Positions 33,651 to 42,578 of a stretch of 64,000 nt of DNA are shown in pieces. The number at the start of each line of letters is the position of its first letter. Positions within the stretch are counted from its first letter, which is position 1. This DNA comes from Opitutaceae bacterium (GTDB taxonomy: Bacteria > Verrucomicrobiota > Verrucomicrobiia > Opitutales > Opitutaceae), in NCBI GenBank assembly GCA_015075305.1, contig JABTUS010000004.1, forward strand, positions 124,001-188,000, written 5' to 3'. The notes beneath the pieces were generated by a model. It was not told the origin of the DNA, ran no database searches, and saw only the letters and a program-made list of their open reading frames with translations. The translations under genes were made by a program, and so were the position numbers.

Positions 33651-36600
33651 ATGCCAAATCACCATCCCCTGCTTGTCGTAATGGCCTCGGTTGTCGCGAC
33701 GGCTGTTTCCGCCCAGACAATCCAGCCCCGGCAGGCATCCGCCAATGCCGATTCCGAGTCCATCACGATGGATGCCTTCACCGTAACCGGCTCCAATATC
33801 CGGCGCATCGACGCCGAGACGGCCCTGCCGATCACCGTGATGGAGAAGAGTGACCTCGACGCACGCGGGGCCTCGACCATGGCGGATCTGATGGAGACGA
33901 TCAACATGGCGGAGCTCTCAGCCATCACCGAGATGAACAACGGGCCGCAGCTTGCCCGCGGTGACGTCGCATCCGTGGACCTTCGCGGCATCGGATCGGG
34001 CAGCACGCTCACCCTGCTCAACGGGCGGCGGATGGCGCCCCATCCCATTTCGATGGCGGAGAACGGCGTGCCGTCGCTGGCGGTGAACATCAACACGATC
34101 CCCCGCGCGCTGGTGGATCGTGTTGAGATCCTGCGCGACGGAGCGTCGGCCATCTATGGCGCCGATGCGGCGGCGGGCGTCATCAACAACATTGTTTCGA
34201 GGACCTATGTTGGAAGGGGCGTCACGTTCAAGGGGTCCATGACCCAGCATGGCGGCGCGAACGAGGCGGGTGTGACGCTCTTCGAGGGCTTCAAGAAGGG
34301 GAATGCGCACATCTCTGTTTCGTTCGACTATTTCCATCGCGACGCGCTTGCGGCCCACGACCGGTCCTGGTCGAAAAGTTCCGACATGCGTCAGACCCGC
34401 GATCTTCCCGCTCCATGGAACGGGCTGCCGCTGACGGATCCGGCAACGGGTGCGGCGATCGCCAGGGACAATGACTTCAAGAACTCGAATAGCGTGAACC
34501 AATGGGGCCAGTGGCAGCGCGGATTCATTCAGCCCGACTACCTGACTTTCATCGGTTCGAGGCCGGCCGGCAACGTTGGCATTGTCGCCAGCGGCACGGT
34601 GCCCCCCGGGGTCGCCACGATGGCCACGAACGGCATGTTCTACCTGATTCCCACGGCTTCCGGTGTAACCTTCAAGACAAGCGCGCCCTCTGCAAACATC
34701 GACAGCCCCGAGGTGGCGACATTCTCAAACTGGAACCGGTGGAAGATCCTGGTTCCCGCCACGGACCGCATTCAATTCGCGACGTTCCTGGACAAGCCGC
34801 TCAATGAGAATGTGGATCTTTTCGGAGACCTTCTGTTCTATCGCGCCTACAGCCGGAACGGGCGCGAGCCGACCAACTTCAAGAATACGGATGACTGGGG
34901 GATCTACATGCCGGCGGCCAATCCCTACAATCCGTTTGGCGTGCGTTTCTATCATCCCACTGGGGTGCCCAATTCGGATGGTACACCGCGGCTGACGGGG
35001 ACACCGGCAGACGTTTCCTTGTGGACGGGGATCTCGCCAGGCCAGAATACGGAGGCTCCGAGCGGTTTCAAGCCGCGCGTGACCGAGGTTTACAGCTATG
35101 CTTGGCGGGTGCTCGGCGGATTGCGGGGCAGGCTCGGTTCTTCCTGGGAATGGGAGTCCGCGATCATGGCATCGGGCGCGCAGTCGCATGAATACGAGCA
35201 CTTTCAAGTCCGCGAATCTCGTTTGCGGACTGCGTTGAATCGCACGGATTCCACGGCCTTCAATCCGTTTCCGGTCACGTTCCGGATCGTGAACAATCAG
35301 ATCACGGTGGACAAGCCCTACGAGAACCCCGATTCCGTTCTCGATCCTCTTTATGACGACGAAGATCGCTTTGGCCGCACCAATCTTTTCATCTGGGACG
35401 CGAAGGTCACGGGACGCGTTGGACGATTTCTGACCGGAGGGCCCATCGGTATCGCGACCGGCCTCGAAGCGCGCTATGAAACGTATTCGGACAAGCGGGC
35501 GATATACTCGGGCCAGAATCCGCCCGGCTCCGGGGACAAGTTTCCTTTGTTCCGCGAAGGCGACAACGATTTCCTGGCTCTGAACTCGAATATTCCGGTC
35601 AGCGCGGATCAATTCATCTATGCGGCTTATCTCGAAGCCGCACTGCCGTTTGTGACGCGGGAAAACCGCGTTCCCATGGTCGATGGGCTTGAGCTCAATC
35701 TGGCGGGGCGATTCGAGCATTTCTCGATCCATGGCCAGACCACCAAGCCAAAGGCCAGTCTCATTTGGAAACCGGTTCCCTGGCTGAAATTCCGGGGATC
35801 CGCTGCGGAATCCTTTCGAGCGCCGAACCTCGTGCAGACCAACATCACGCCCCTGCGCCGGCAGGTTGGGGCCGATGACCCCTATCGATACACGGTCACC
35901 CAGCTTGCGTCTGACGGCACCGCGCAGCGGCTAACCCTGCGCCAGGGTAATCAGAACCTGCGCCCGGAGGAGGCTGCGACCTGGCTGGCTGGAATGGTCG
36001 TTGAGGTTCCCAAGATCAAGGGCCTGTCCTTCACCTTTGACTATTTCAGCATCAACCAGAACGAGGTCATGCAGAACCTGGGAGCCGCCAATGTCATCGA
36101 CTATGATGAGGTGTTGCTGGATCTTGCCATGAAGGCGGAGCTGGCCAAGGGGACGCCGGTCAATCAGATCGATCTTGGGTCCGGCACGGCCGCCTACAAG
36201 GGATTCGGGAATGTCCTGCGCAAGCCCGTCACCCAGGCGGATCGTGACGCCTTTGCCGCCTACAATGCCTCCCCGGCGGGCAAGTCGCTTCCACGTGCCC
36301 CGGTTGGAGAGATTGTTCAGGTGATCGATGACTACCTCAATCTGAGCGGGCGCGACATCGAAGGGTATGAGTTTGGGGTGCAGTATCGCACTCCAGCGAC
36401 CCGTATCGGCAGGTTCACCTTCAATGGCGAGGCCACGCACTACGTGAAGCGCGTGTCCAAGGCCGACAACGACGCACCGATTTTGGACGAGCTCAACCGC
36501 AATGGGCGCGCTGCATGGCGTGCGAATGCGTCAATTTCCTGGCGACAGGGCCCTTACTCAGCCGGCTGGTTCACGAGCTGTTTCGGATCCTTTGTCGACA

Positions 36601-36908
36601 CTTCGGCTGCCACGACGGAGCAGGTGTATCAGGTGTTGGGAAAGCCCGGCTATATAAGGGTTTTCAACGACAATGGAGTGACCCGGTACCTGCTGAGGGT
36701 GAAGCCGCAGATCAATCACAATGCATGGGTGTCGTACCGGTTTGACCGCTCGGCCAACGACTGGCTCCGAGGCGTGACCGTGCGCGGTGGCATCAACAAT
36801 GTGTTTGATGCGGATCCGGCTCTGGCTGATGAGCAGTACGGTTACCAGGCTGGAACATTCAACGTGCGCGGCCGGCAGTTTACAGTGGACATCTCCAAGC
36901 GCTTCTAA
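33651..36908 (+). CDS. TonB-dependent receptor (glycerol-phosphate/sulfatase island, module 2)
   Basis: A 1085-residue receptor and close paralog of 25706-28960: same MDAFTVTGSNIRRIDAETALPITVM start, same plug features (LNGRRMAPHPISMAENG; VEILRDGASAIYGADAAAG), same barrel landmarks and the C-terminus RGRQFTVDISKRF. A signal peptide ends near VSA at residue 21. The GTG at 33636 gives a longer form without clear benefit, so the ATG at 33651 was chosen. It precedes glpT and glpQ on the same strand, which points to import of a glycerophosphate-containing ligand. Codon use is GC-rich at third positions, unlike module 1. Confidence 0.93.
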   Translation: MPNHHPLLVVMASVVATAVSAQTIQPRQASANADSESITMDAFTVTGSNIRRIDAETALPITVMEKSDLDARGASTMADLMETINMAELSAITEMNNGPQLARGDVASVDLRGIGSGSTLTLLNGRRMAPHPISMAENGVPSLAVNINTIPRALVDRVEILRDGASAIYGADAAAGVINNIVSRTYVGRGVTFKGSMTQHGGANEAGVTLFEGFKKGNAHISVSFDYFHRDALAAHDRSWSKSSDMRQTRDLPAPWNGLPLTDPATGAAIARDNDFKNSNSVNQWGQWQRGFIQPDYLTFIGSRPAGNVGIVASGTVPPGVATMATNGMFYLIPTASGVTFKTSAPSANIDSPEVATFSNWNRWKILVPATDRIQFATFLDKPLNENVDLFGDLLFYRAYSRNGREPTNFKNTDDWGIYMPAANPYNPFGVRFYHPTGVPNSDGTPRLTGTPADVSLWTGISPGQNTEAPSGFKPRVTEVYSYAWRVLGGLRGRLGSSWEWESAIMASGAQSHEYEHFQVRESRLRTALNRTDSTAFNPFPVTFRIVNNQITVDKPYENPDSVLDPLYDDEDRFGRTNLFIWDAKVTGRVGRFLTGGPIGIATGLEARYETYSDKRAIYSGQNPPGSGDKFPLFREGDNDFLALNSNIPVSADQFIYAAYLEAALPFVTRENRVPMVDGLELNLAGRFEHFSIHGQTTKPKASLIWKPVPWLKFRGSAAESFRAPNLVQTNITPLRRQVGADDPYRYTVTQLASDGTAQRLTLRQGNQNLRPEEAATWLAGMVVEVPKIKGLSFTFDYFSINQNEVMQNLGAANVIDYDEVLLDLAMKAELAKGTPVNQIDLGSGTAAYKGFGNVLRKPVTQADRDAFAAYNASPAGKSLPRAPVGEIVQVIDDYLNLSGRDIEGYEFGVQYRTPATRIGRFTFNGEATHYVKRVSKADNDAPILDELNRNGRAAWRANASISWRQGPYSAGWFTSCFGSFVDTSAATTEQVYQVLGKPGYIRVFNDNGVTRYLLRVKPQINHNAWVSYRFDRSANDWLRGVTVRGGINNVFDADPALADEQYGYQAGTFNVRGRQFTVDISKRF

Positions 36909-36927
36909 GCTTCGCCGGGCAGACGGC

Positions 36928-36952
36928 CGATGGAAATCCATCGCCGGTTTTT
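36928..36952 (+). terminator. Possible attenuating terminator after the second receptor gene
   Basis: CGATGG-AAAT-CCATCG is a 6-bp hairpin, and TTTTT follows after CCGG. It lies 19 bp after the receptor stop and 24 bp before glpT. A partial terminator here would give more receptor than transporter mRNA. Confidence 0.4.
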
Positions 36953-36976
36953 CAGCCGCCCAGGCGCAATGATCCC

Positions 36977-38326
36977 ATGAATAATCCGCTGAAACCCGCC
37001 CCAGCCAAACCGCAGCTTCCTGCCGGCAGGATTGACTCCGAGTACCGCCGGCTCCGCTGGCAGGTGTTTACCGGAATTTTTGTCGGATACGCGGCATTCT
37101 ATCTCGTTCGAAACAATCTCTCGCTGGCCATGCCGGCGATTCTGAAGGCGCATCCGGAATACACAAAGACGGAGCTCGGCTGGGCGGTGACGGGGCTGCT
37201 GACGGCTTACGGTGTCTCCAAGTTTGTGATGGGATCGGTGTCGGATCGGAGCAATCCGCGCTGGTTCATGACTCTCGGGCTCGTCCTTTCCGCCGCGGTC
37301 ACCGCGGTGTTTGGCCTGGCACCGGGGATCTACAGCTCGCTTTTTCTCATCGTTCTGCTGCAGACCGCGAATGGCTGGTTCAACGGCATGGGCTGGCCTC
37401 CGTGCGGAAAGACCATGGTGCACTGGTGGAGCACGCGGGAGCGCGGGAAAATCGTCGCGTACTGGAACGTCGCGCACAATGTGGGAGGCGCGCTGGTTGC
37501 CTATGTCGCGGTGAATGCGGTGGCCTATTTCCAGGACTGGGGCGCCACGTTCTACGCCAACGCGGCCATCGCGTTCGTCATCGCGATCTTCGTGGGCGTG
37601 GTGCTCAGGGACACTCCCCAAAGCTGCGGACTGATGTCGATCGAGGCTTACAAGAACGATTATCCGCCGGACTACTCGGACGACCACGAGCGCACGTTCG
37701 CCTTCAGGGAGATTTTTTTCCGATACGTGCTGAACAACCGGTATCTCTGGGCCATCGCGATCGCGAATGCCTTCGTGTATTTTGTGCGCTACGGTGTCGT
37801 GAACTGGATTCCCACCTATTTGCAGACGGCAAAGGGATTCGACTTCAAGGCATCCGGGATGGCATGGACCGCATTTGAACTCGCCGGAATACCCGGCACG
37901 ATCCTGTGCGGGTATCTCTCGGACCGCCTGTTCAATGCGCGGCGCGCGCCGGCCACGATCCTGTTCATGGCGCTCACGCTTGCGGGGCTGGTGGTCTATG
38001 GCATGAACACGCACGGCCCGCTCTGGGTGGACGTTGCCTCGCTGATCGCGATCGGGTTCTTCGTCTACGGCCCGATCATGATGATCGGTTTGCATGCCCT
38101 TGACCTGGTGCCCAAGAAGGCGGCGGGCACCGCGGCGGGCTTTACCGGACTTTTCGGATACTTTCTCGGCTCGGCGCCATCCGGGGCGGGGGTGGGGTGG
38201 ATTGCGGACAAGTGGGGATGGAGCGGGGTGTTTGGCACCATGATCGCATGCTGTGTGCTGGCGATGGTGTTCTCCGCAATGACGTGGAGTCATCAGACCG
38301 CGGGTTCCGCAAAGCAGGGGGAATGA
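36977..38326 (+). CDS. glpT: Glycerol-3-phosphate transporter, MFS organophosphate:phosphate antiporter family
   Basis: A 449-residue inner-membrane transporter with about twelve spans. GlpT-like features are YAAFYLVRNNLSLAMP in the first span, with the conserved substrate Arg, GWFNGMGWPPCGKTMVHWWSTRERG, RYGVVNWIPTYLQTAKGF and KKAAGTAAGFTGLFGYFLGS. The family exchanges organic phosphates for inorganic phosphate. A hexose-phosphate substrate cannot be excluded from sequence alone, but the directly overlapping glpQ gene (ATGA at 38323) strongly supports glycerol 3-phosphate. It is 68 bp downstream of the receptor gene. Confidence 0.92.
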   Translation: MNNPLKPAPAKPQLPAGRIDSEYRRLRWQVFTGIFVGYAAFYLVRNNLSLAMPAILKAHPEYTKTELGWAVTGLLTAYGVSKFVMGSVSDRSNPRWFMTLGLVLSAAVTAVFGLAPGIYSSLFLIVLLQTANGWFNGMGWPPCGKTMVHWWSTRERGKIVAYWNVAHNVGGALVAYVAVNAVAYFQDWGATFYANAAIAFVIAIFVGVVLRDTPQSCGLMSIEAYKNDYPPDYSDDHERTFAFREIFFRYVLNNRYLWAIAIANAFVYFVRYGVVNWIPTYLQTAKGFDFKASGMAWTAFELAGIPGTILCGYLSDRLFNARRAPATILFMALTLAGLVVYGMNTHGPLWVDVASLIAIGFFVYGPIMMIGLHALDLVPKKAAGTAAGFTGLFGYFLGSAPSGAGVGWIADKWGWSGVFGTMIACCVLAMVFSAMTWSHQTAGSAKQGE

Positions 38327-39375
38327 ATCTCATGACGATCAAAGGCTTGATAAACGCGTGGTGTGCGACATGGACTTTTCTGATGGCGTGCGCGGCATGC
38401 ATCGCTACGGAGACTCGACCGCTGGTCATCGCCCATCGCGGCGCGAGCGGCTATCTTCCCGAGCACACGCTCGAGGCGAAGGCGTACGCGCACGCGCTCG
38501 GGGCGGACTATCTCGAGCAGGACGTTGTTCTCTCCAGGGATGGCGTGCCGGTGGTCATGCACGACATTCACATCGACACCATTTCCGATGTCGCCGTGCG
38601 CTTCCCGGATCGGAGGCGCGCGGACGGGCGCTACTATGCCATCGACTTCACCCTCGCGGAGCTCAAGCAGCTTCGGGTGCACGAACGGGTGAACGCGAAG
38701 ACGGGTGAACAGGTTTTCCCGCTCCGCTATGATTCCAAGGCGACGCCTTCGGTCTTCCGGATCAGCACGCTCGAGGAAGAGCTGCAGTTGATTCAGGGCC
38801 TCAACAGGAGCTCCGGAAGGCACGTCGGGATCTATCCCGAGCTGAAGCAACCGCACTGGCATCGCGAACAGGGAGTTGACTTGAGTGCCGTGGTGCTCCC
38901 GATTTTGAGGCGCTACGGTTATTCCACAAAGGCGGATCGGTGCTTCCTGCAGTGTTTTGATTTGGGCGAGGTCCGCCGCCTGCGTGGCGAACTCGGATGG
39001 AAGGGAAACCTCATCATGCTGATCAGCGCAAAATCCAGGGAGGCCGATGGAGTCGATCATGACGTCCTGTGCACGCCGGCGGGCATCAAGGAGCTGGCCG
39101 GTCTGGTCGATGGAATCGGACCGCCCATCCAGCGCATTGTGACCTGGCCGCCGGCGGGTGGCGCGCCGGTCTTTTCAAGGCTGGTGACGCTCGCCCATGC
39201 CTCGAAACTTCTCGTGCACCCGTACACGATTCGGCGGGACGAACTGCCCAAGAACTGTCCGTCGATCGATGCTCTGCATGCGGCCCTGTTTGACAGGGAG
39301 CGGATCGACGGCGTGTTTACGGACTTCAGCGACGTCACCCTGTCCTGGTTGAAAAACTCCTTCAAGGCGAAGTGA
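38323..39375 (+). CDS. glpQ: Periplasmic glycerophosphodiester phosphodiesterase
   Basis: A 350-residue enzyme of the GDPD TIM-barrel family. It hydrolyses glycerophosphodiesters to glycerol 3-phosphate and an alcohol. A signal peptide is present (LINAWCATWTFLMACAACIA). Catalytic residues are visible: His38-Arg39 in VIAHRGASGYLPEHT, Glu65 and Asp67 in YLEQDVVLSRDG, and His80 in VVMHD. IYPELKQPHWH holds the later Glu and Lys. The length matches periplasmic GlpQ rather than the short cytoplasmic UgpQ. The ATG overlaps the glpT stop by 4 bp, and a sulfatase begins one base after its own stop. Confidence 0.95.
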   Translation: MNLMTIKGLINAWCATWTFLMACAACIATETRPLVIAHRGASGYLPEHTLEAKAYAHALGADYLEQDVVLSRDGVPVVMHDIHIDTISDVAVRFPDRRRADGRYYAIDFTLAELKQLRVHERVNAKTGEQVFPLRYDSKATPSVFRISTLEEELQLIQGLNRSSGRHVGIYPELKQPHWHREQGVDLSAVVLPILRRYGYSTKADRCFLQCFDLGEVRRLRGELGWKGNLIMLISAKSREADGVDHDVLCTPAGIKELAGLVDGIGPPIQRIVTWPPAGGAPVFSRLVTLAHASKLLVHPYTIRRDELPKNCPSIDALHAALFDRERIDGVFTDFSDVTLSWLKNSFKAK

Positions 39376-39376
39376 T

Positions 39377-41074
39377 ATGAAATCCAGATGCCGGCTTGTT
39401 TCTATCGGATTCCTTTCCCTGCTGCTTGCACCGGTGTGTCTGGCGGCGTCACGGCCAAACATCGTGCTGATCATGTCGGACGACATGGGGTATTCCGATC
39501 TCGGCTGCTATGGCGGCGAGATTGCGACACCCCGCCTGGATGCGCTTGCGGCGAATGGATTGAGGTTCACGCAGTTCTACAATGGGGCGCGCTGCTGTCC
39601 GAGCAGGGCGTCACTGCTGACGGGACTGTACCCACATCAGGCGGGGATGGGCTTCATGGTGAGGGATGCGAAGGCGGGGCCTGGTTACGCCGGCGACCTG
39701 AGCCGGCAGGCCGTGACAATCGCGGAGGTGCTCAAGGGGGCGGGTTATCGAACGGGGATGGTGGGAAAGTGGCATGTGGCACGCTCGCACACCATGGAGG
39801 ACAGAAGCAACTGGCCGGTTCAGCGCGGCTTCGATTCCTTCTACGGCACCATCCGTGGGTTCGGAAGTTTCTATGATCCTGAAACGCTGACTCGTCAGAG
39901 CACCTTCATTTCACCGGAGAACGATCCGGAGTACCGTCCGGATTCGTACTACTATACTGATGCGATCAGCGACAATGCGGTTGCCTTCCTGCGGGCGGGT
40001 GCGAAAAGCGGCGATCCTTTTTTTCTCTATGTCGCCTATACAGCGGCCCACTGGCCCCTGCAGGCGCCTGATGCTGAGATCCGGAAATACAAGGGAGTGT
40101 ACGACCAGGGGTACGACGTTATCCGCCGCGCGCGGGTGGAACGCCTCAGAAAGCTTGGGTTGATGGATCCGCGCTGGGATGCCGCGCCGACGATTGGAAA
40201 CTGGGAGAGCCAGCCGAATCATGCTTGGGAGGCGCGAAACATGGAGACGTATGCCGCGATGATCGATCGCATGGATCAGGGCATCGGGCGGATTGTTGAT
40301 CAGCTCAAGGCGGATGGGCGCCTCGAGAACACGCTCATCCTTTTTCTTCAGGACAATGGCGCCTGCGCGGAGCCCAGTTGGAGAAAGCCAATCCAAAAGG
40401 AGCCACCCGCGGACCTTGCCCCGATGTCCCCGGATGCGCTGCAGCCCCGTTCGACGCCGCCCATGCAGACGCGCGATGGACGCTGGGTGAGAAGCGGTCC
40501 GGGAGCCATGGCCGGCCCGGCGGATACCTACGTGGGCTATGGAGAGCTGTGGGCGAACGTTGCGAACACTCCCTTTCGCGAATACAAGCATTGGGTGCAT
40601 GAGGGCGGGATCTCCACGCCGCTCATTGCGCACTGGCCTGCCGGGATTGATTCCGGACGGCGGGGTGGAATGGAAGGGCAGGTCGGTCACCTGATCGACA
40701 TCATGGCGACTTGCGTGGATGTTTCGCGAGCCGAGTACCCGTCGGAATTCCATGGTAACAAGATCAAGCCCATGGAGGGAGTCTCGCTCGTCCCCGTATT
40801 TTCCGGTCGCGGATTGAAACGCAGGCAGCCGTTGTTCTGGGAGCATGAAAGCAACCGTGCCGTGCGCGATGGCCGCTGGAAACTTGTGGCGGTCGAAGAC
40901 GGACCGTGGGAGCTCTATGACATGGAAGCCGATCGGACAGAGATGCACGATCTCGCCGCGAAGCAGCCCGACAAGGTGGTGGCAATGGCTGCCGCTTGGG
41001 ACGCCTGGGCCGGGCGATGTGACGTCTATCCGCTGGGTGCTTGGAAGCCCGTTTGGGCAACTCCGGGAAAGTGA
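39377..41074 (+). CDS. Secreted sulfatase, formylglycine type (CCPSR)
   Basis: A 565-residue sulfatase with a signal peptide (LVSIGFLSLLLAPVCLAAS). Asp35-Asp36 in LIMSDDMGYSD bind calcium. The formylglycine motif is C73-C-P75-S-R77 in GARCCPSRASLLTG. A later LFLQDNG carries the remaining metal ligand, and the C-terminus has GRWKLVAVEDGPWELYDMEADRTE. It is paralogous to the module 1 sulfatase (30828). It begins one base after glpQ, so it is in the same operon as glpT and glpQ and probably removes sulfate from the same imported compound. Confidence 0.93.
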   Translation: MKSRCRLVSIGFLSLLLAPVCLAASRPNIVLIMSDDMGYSDLGCYGGEIATPRLDALAANGLRFTQFYNGARCCPSRASLLTGLYPHQAGMGFMVRDAKAGPGYAGDLSRQAVTIAEVLKGAGYRTGMVGKWHVARSHTMEDRSNWPVQRGFDSFYGTIRGFGSFYDPETLTRQSTFISPENDPEYRPDSYYYTDAISDNAVAFLRAGAKSGDPFFLYVAYTAAHWPLQAPDAEIRKYKGVYDQGYDVIRRARVERLRKLGLMDPRWDAAPTIGNWESQPNHAWEARNMETYAAMIDRMDQGIGRIVDQLKADGRLENTLILFLQDNGACAEPSWRKPIQKEPPADLAPMSPDALQPRSTPPMQTRDGRWVRSGPGAMAGPADTYVGYGELWANVANTPFREYKHWVHEGGISTPLIAHWPAGIDSGRRGGMEGQVGHLIDIMATCVDVSRAEYPSEFHGNKIKPMEGVSLVPVFSGRGLKRRQPLFWEHESNRAVRDGRWKLVAVEDGPWELYDMEADRTEMHDLAAKQPDKVVAMAAAWDAWAGRCDVYPLGAWKPVWATPGK

Positions 41075-41132
41075 TTCGTCATCCGTCATTGCGGTGTTTT
41101 TTCTGCCCTGTTCCTGAAGGGCTCGATCGACG

Positions 41133-42536
41133 ATGAACATGGAGCGATCGTTCAACATCCTGCTGATTCTCGTGCTCGCACTGTCCGGGCGGGCGGTGAG
41201 TCTGGCTGTGGCGGCCGCCGAAGTGCGCAAACCGAACATCGTCTATTTCCTGGTCGATGATCTTGGCTGGGGCGATGTGGGTTATCACGGTTCCGATATT
41301 CGCACCCCGTCGATCGACCGGCTTGCGGCCTCGGGAGTGAAGCTGGATTCATTTTACGCACAGCCTGTCTGTTCACCCACGCGTGCGGCGATCATGACCG
41401 GACGCTATCCGATCCGGTATGGTTTGCAGACAGGAGTGATCAGACCCTGGGCGACCTATGGGTTGGCGCTGAGCGAGCGTCTGATGCCGGAGATTCTTCG
41501 CGCATCCGGCTATCGCACCGTGCTGCTTGGCAAATGGCACCTGGGGCAGGAGTCGCGCGAGTACCTGCCGCTGCAGCGGGGTTTTGATTGTCATTACGGA
41601 CATTACAACGGAGCCATAGACTATTTCACCCACGAGCGTGATGGCGGACTCGACTGGCATCGAAACGGTGTGACGGTGAGGGAGCAGGGATACACGACGG
41701 AACTGATCGCCCGTGAGGCTCTCGGCCTCATTGAGAAGCACGACAAGAATCGTCCGCTGTTTCTCTTCGTGGCATTCAACGCTCCTCACGCGCCCTTCGA
41801 GGTTCCGGAAAAATACACAGCGCCCTATCGCAATCGCAAATCCAACGCGCGCCTGTATGCGGGGATGGTGGCGGCCGTCGACGAGGCGATTGGAAAAATC
41901 ATGGCGGCGCTCAGGAAACACGGCATGGCGGACGACACGCTTTTTGTGTTCTCCAGCGACAACGGCGGACCGTCGCCGGGCAAGATCACAGACAATGGTC
42001 CGTTCCAGGGCGCCAAGGGATCGCTCCATGAAGGTGGTGTGCGCGTGGCTGCCTGTGCGTCGTGGAACGGGCGCATTCCTGCGGGCTCGGTTGTGAACGA
42101 GCCCCTGCATGTGGTTGACTGGCTGCCCACATTTGCCGCGGCCGCCGGTGCGTCATTGGACGGCCTGCCTGTACTCGACGGACGCAATGCCCTGACGACG
42201 CTGATGGATGGAAAGCCGTCACCCCACGATGTGATTCTCCTCAATGCCGCACCCTCCCGGCGCAATTCACCGGGACATGGAGCGGTGCGATCCGGCCGCT
42301 GGAAGCTGCTTCTCGACGGCGATCCAAGCGGATCGGGAATGGGAGCGCAGTTGTTCGATCTGAGTGCGGACCGGGGCGAATCCAAGGATCTGGCGGCCAG
42401 TCAGCCCGAGATTGTCTCGAAGCTGCTCGCATCGCTGCGGGGATTCGCGGACTCGGCGATGGAACCGCTGTCATCCGGCAATCGTCCGCCAAAGGATTTC
42501 AAGGCGCCCAAGGTCTGGGGGGATTTTCCCCCGTGA
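41133..42536 (+). CDS. Secreted sulfatase, formylglycine type (CSPTR)
   Basis: A 467-residue sulfatase, shorter than the two CCP-type ones. The signal peptide covers about residues 5-30. Asp42-Asp43 are in FLVDDLGWGDVG, and the formylglycine motif is C80-S-P82-T-R84 in QPVCSPTRAAIMTGRYP. VFSSDNGGPSPGK holds the C-terminal metal site, and HEGGVRVAACASWNG follows as in arylsulfatase A and N-acetylgalactosamine-sulfatase-like groups. It is 58 bp after the previous sulfatase and may be the last gene of the operon. Its substrate may be a different sulfate position on the same molecule. Confidence 0.92.
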   Translation: MNMERSFNILLILVLALSGRAVSLAVAAAEVRKPNIVYFLVDDLGWGDVGYHGSDIRTPSIDRLAASGVKLDSFYAQPVCSPTRAAIMTGRYPIRYGLQTGVIRPWATYGLALSERLMPEILRASGYRTVLLGKWHLGQESREYLPLQRGFDCHYGHYNGAIDYFTHERDGGLDWHRNGVTVREQGYTTELIAREALGLIEKHDKNRPLFLFVAFNAPHAPFEVPEKYTAPYRNRKSNARLYAGMVAAVDEAIGKIMAALRKHGMADDTLFVFSSDNGGPSPGKITDNGPFQGAKGSLHEGGVRVAACASWNGRIPAGSVVNEPLHVVDWLPTFAAAAGASLDGLPVLDGRNALTTLMDGKPSPHDVILLNAAPSRRNSPGHGAVRSGRWKLLLDGDPSGSGMGAQLFDLSADRGESKDLAASQPEIVSKLLASLRGFADSAMEPLSSGNRPPKDFKAPKVWGDFPP

Positions 42537-42578
42537 TGCGCAGGCGTGTTGATTGGTGCGTCGCGCGGACGGGTGCCG

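Noticed and set aside
36905-38293. Long minus-strand frame opposite glpT
   Set aside because: Low-complexity Arg/His-rich shadow of the transporter gene.
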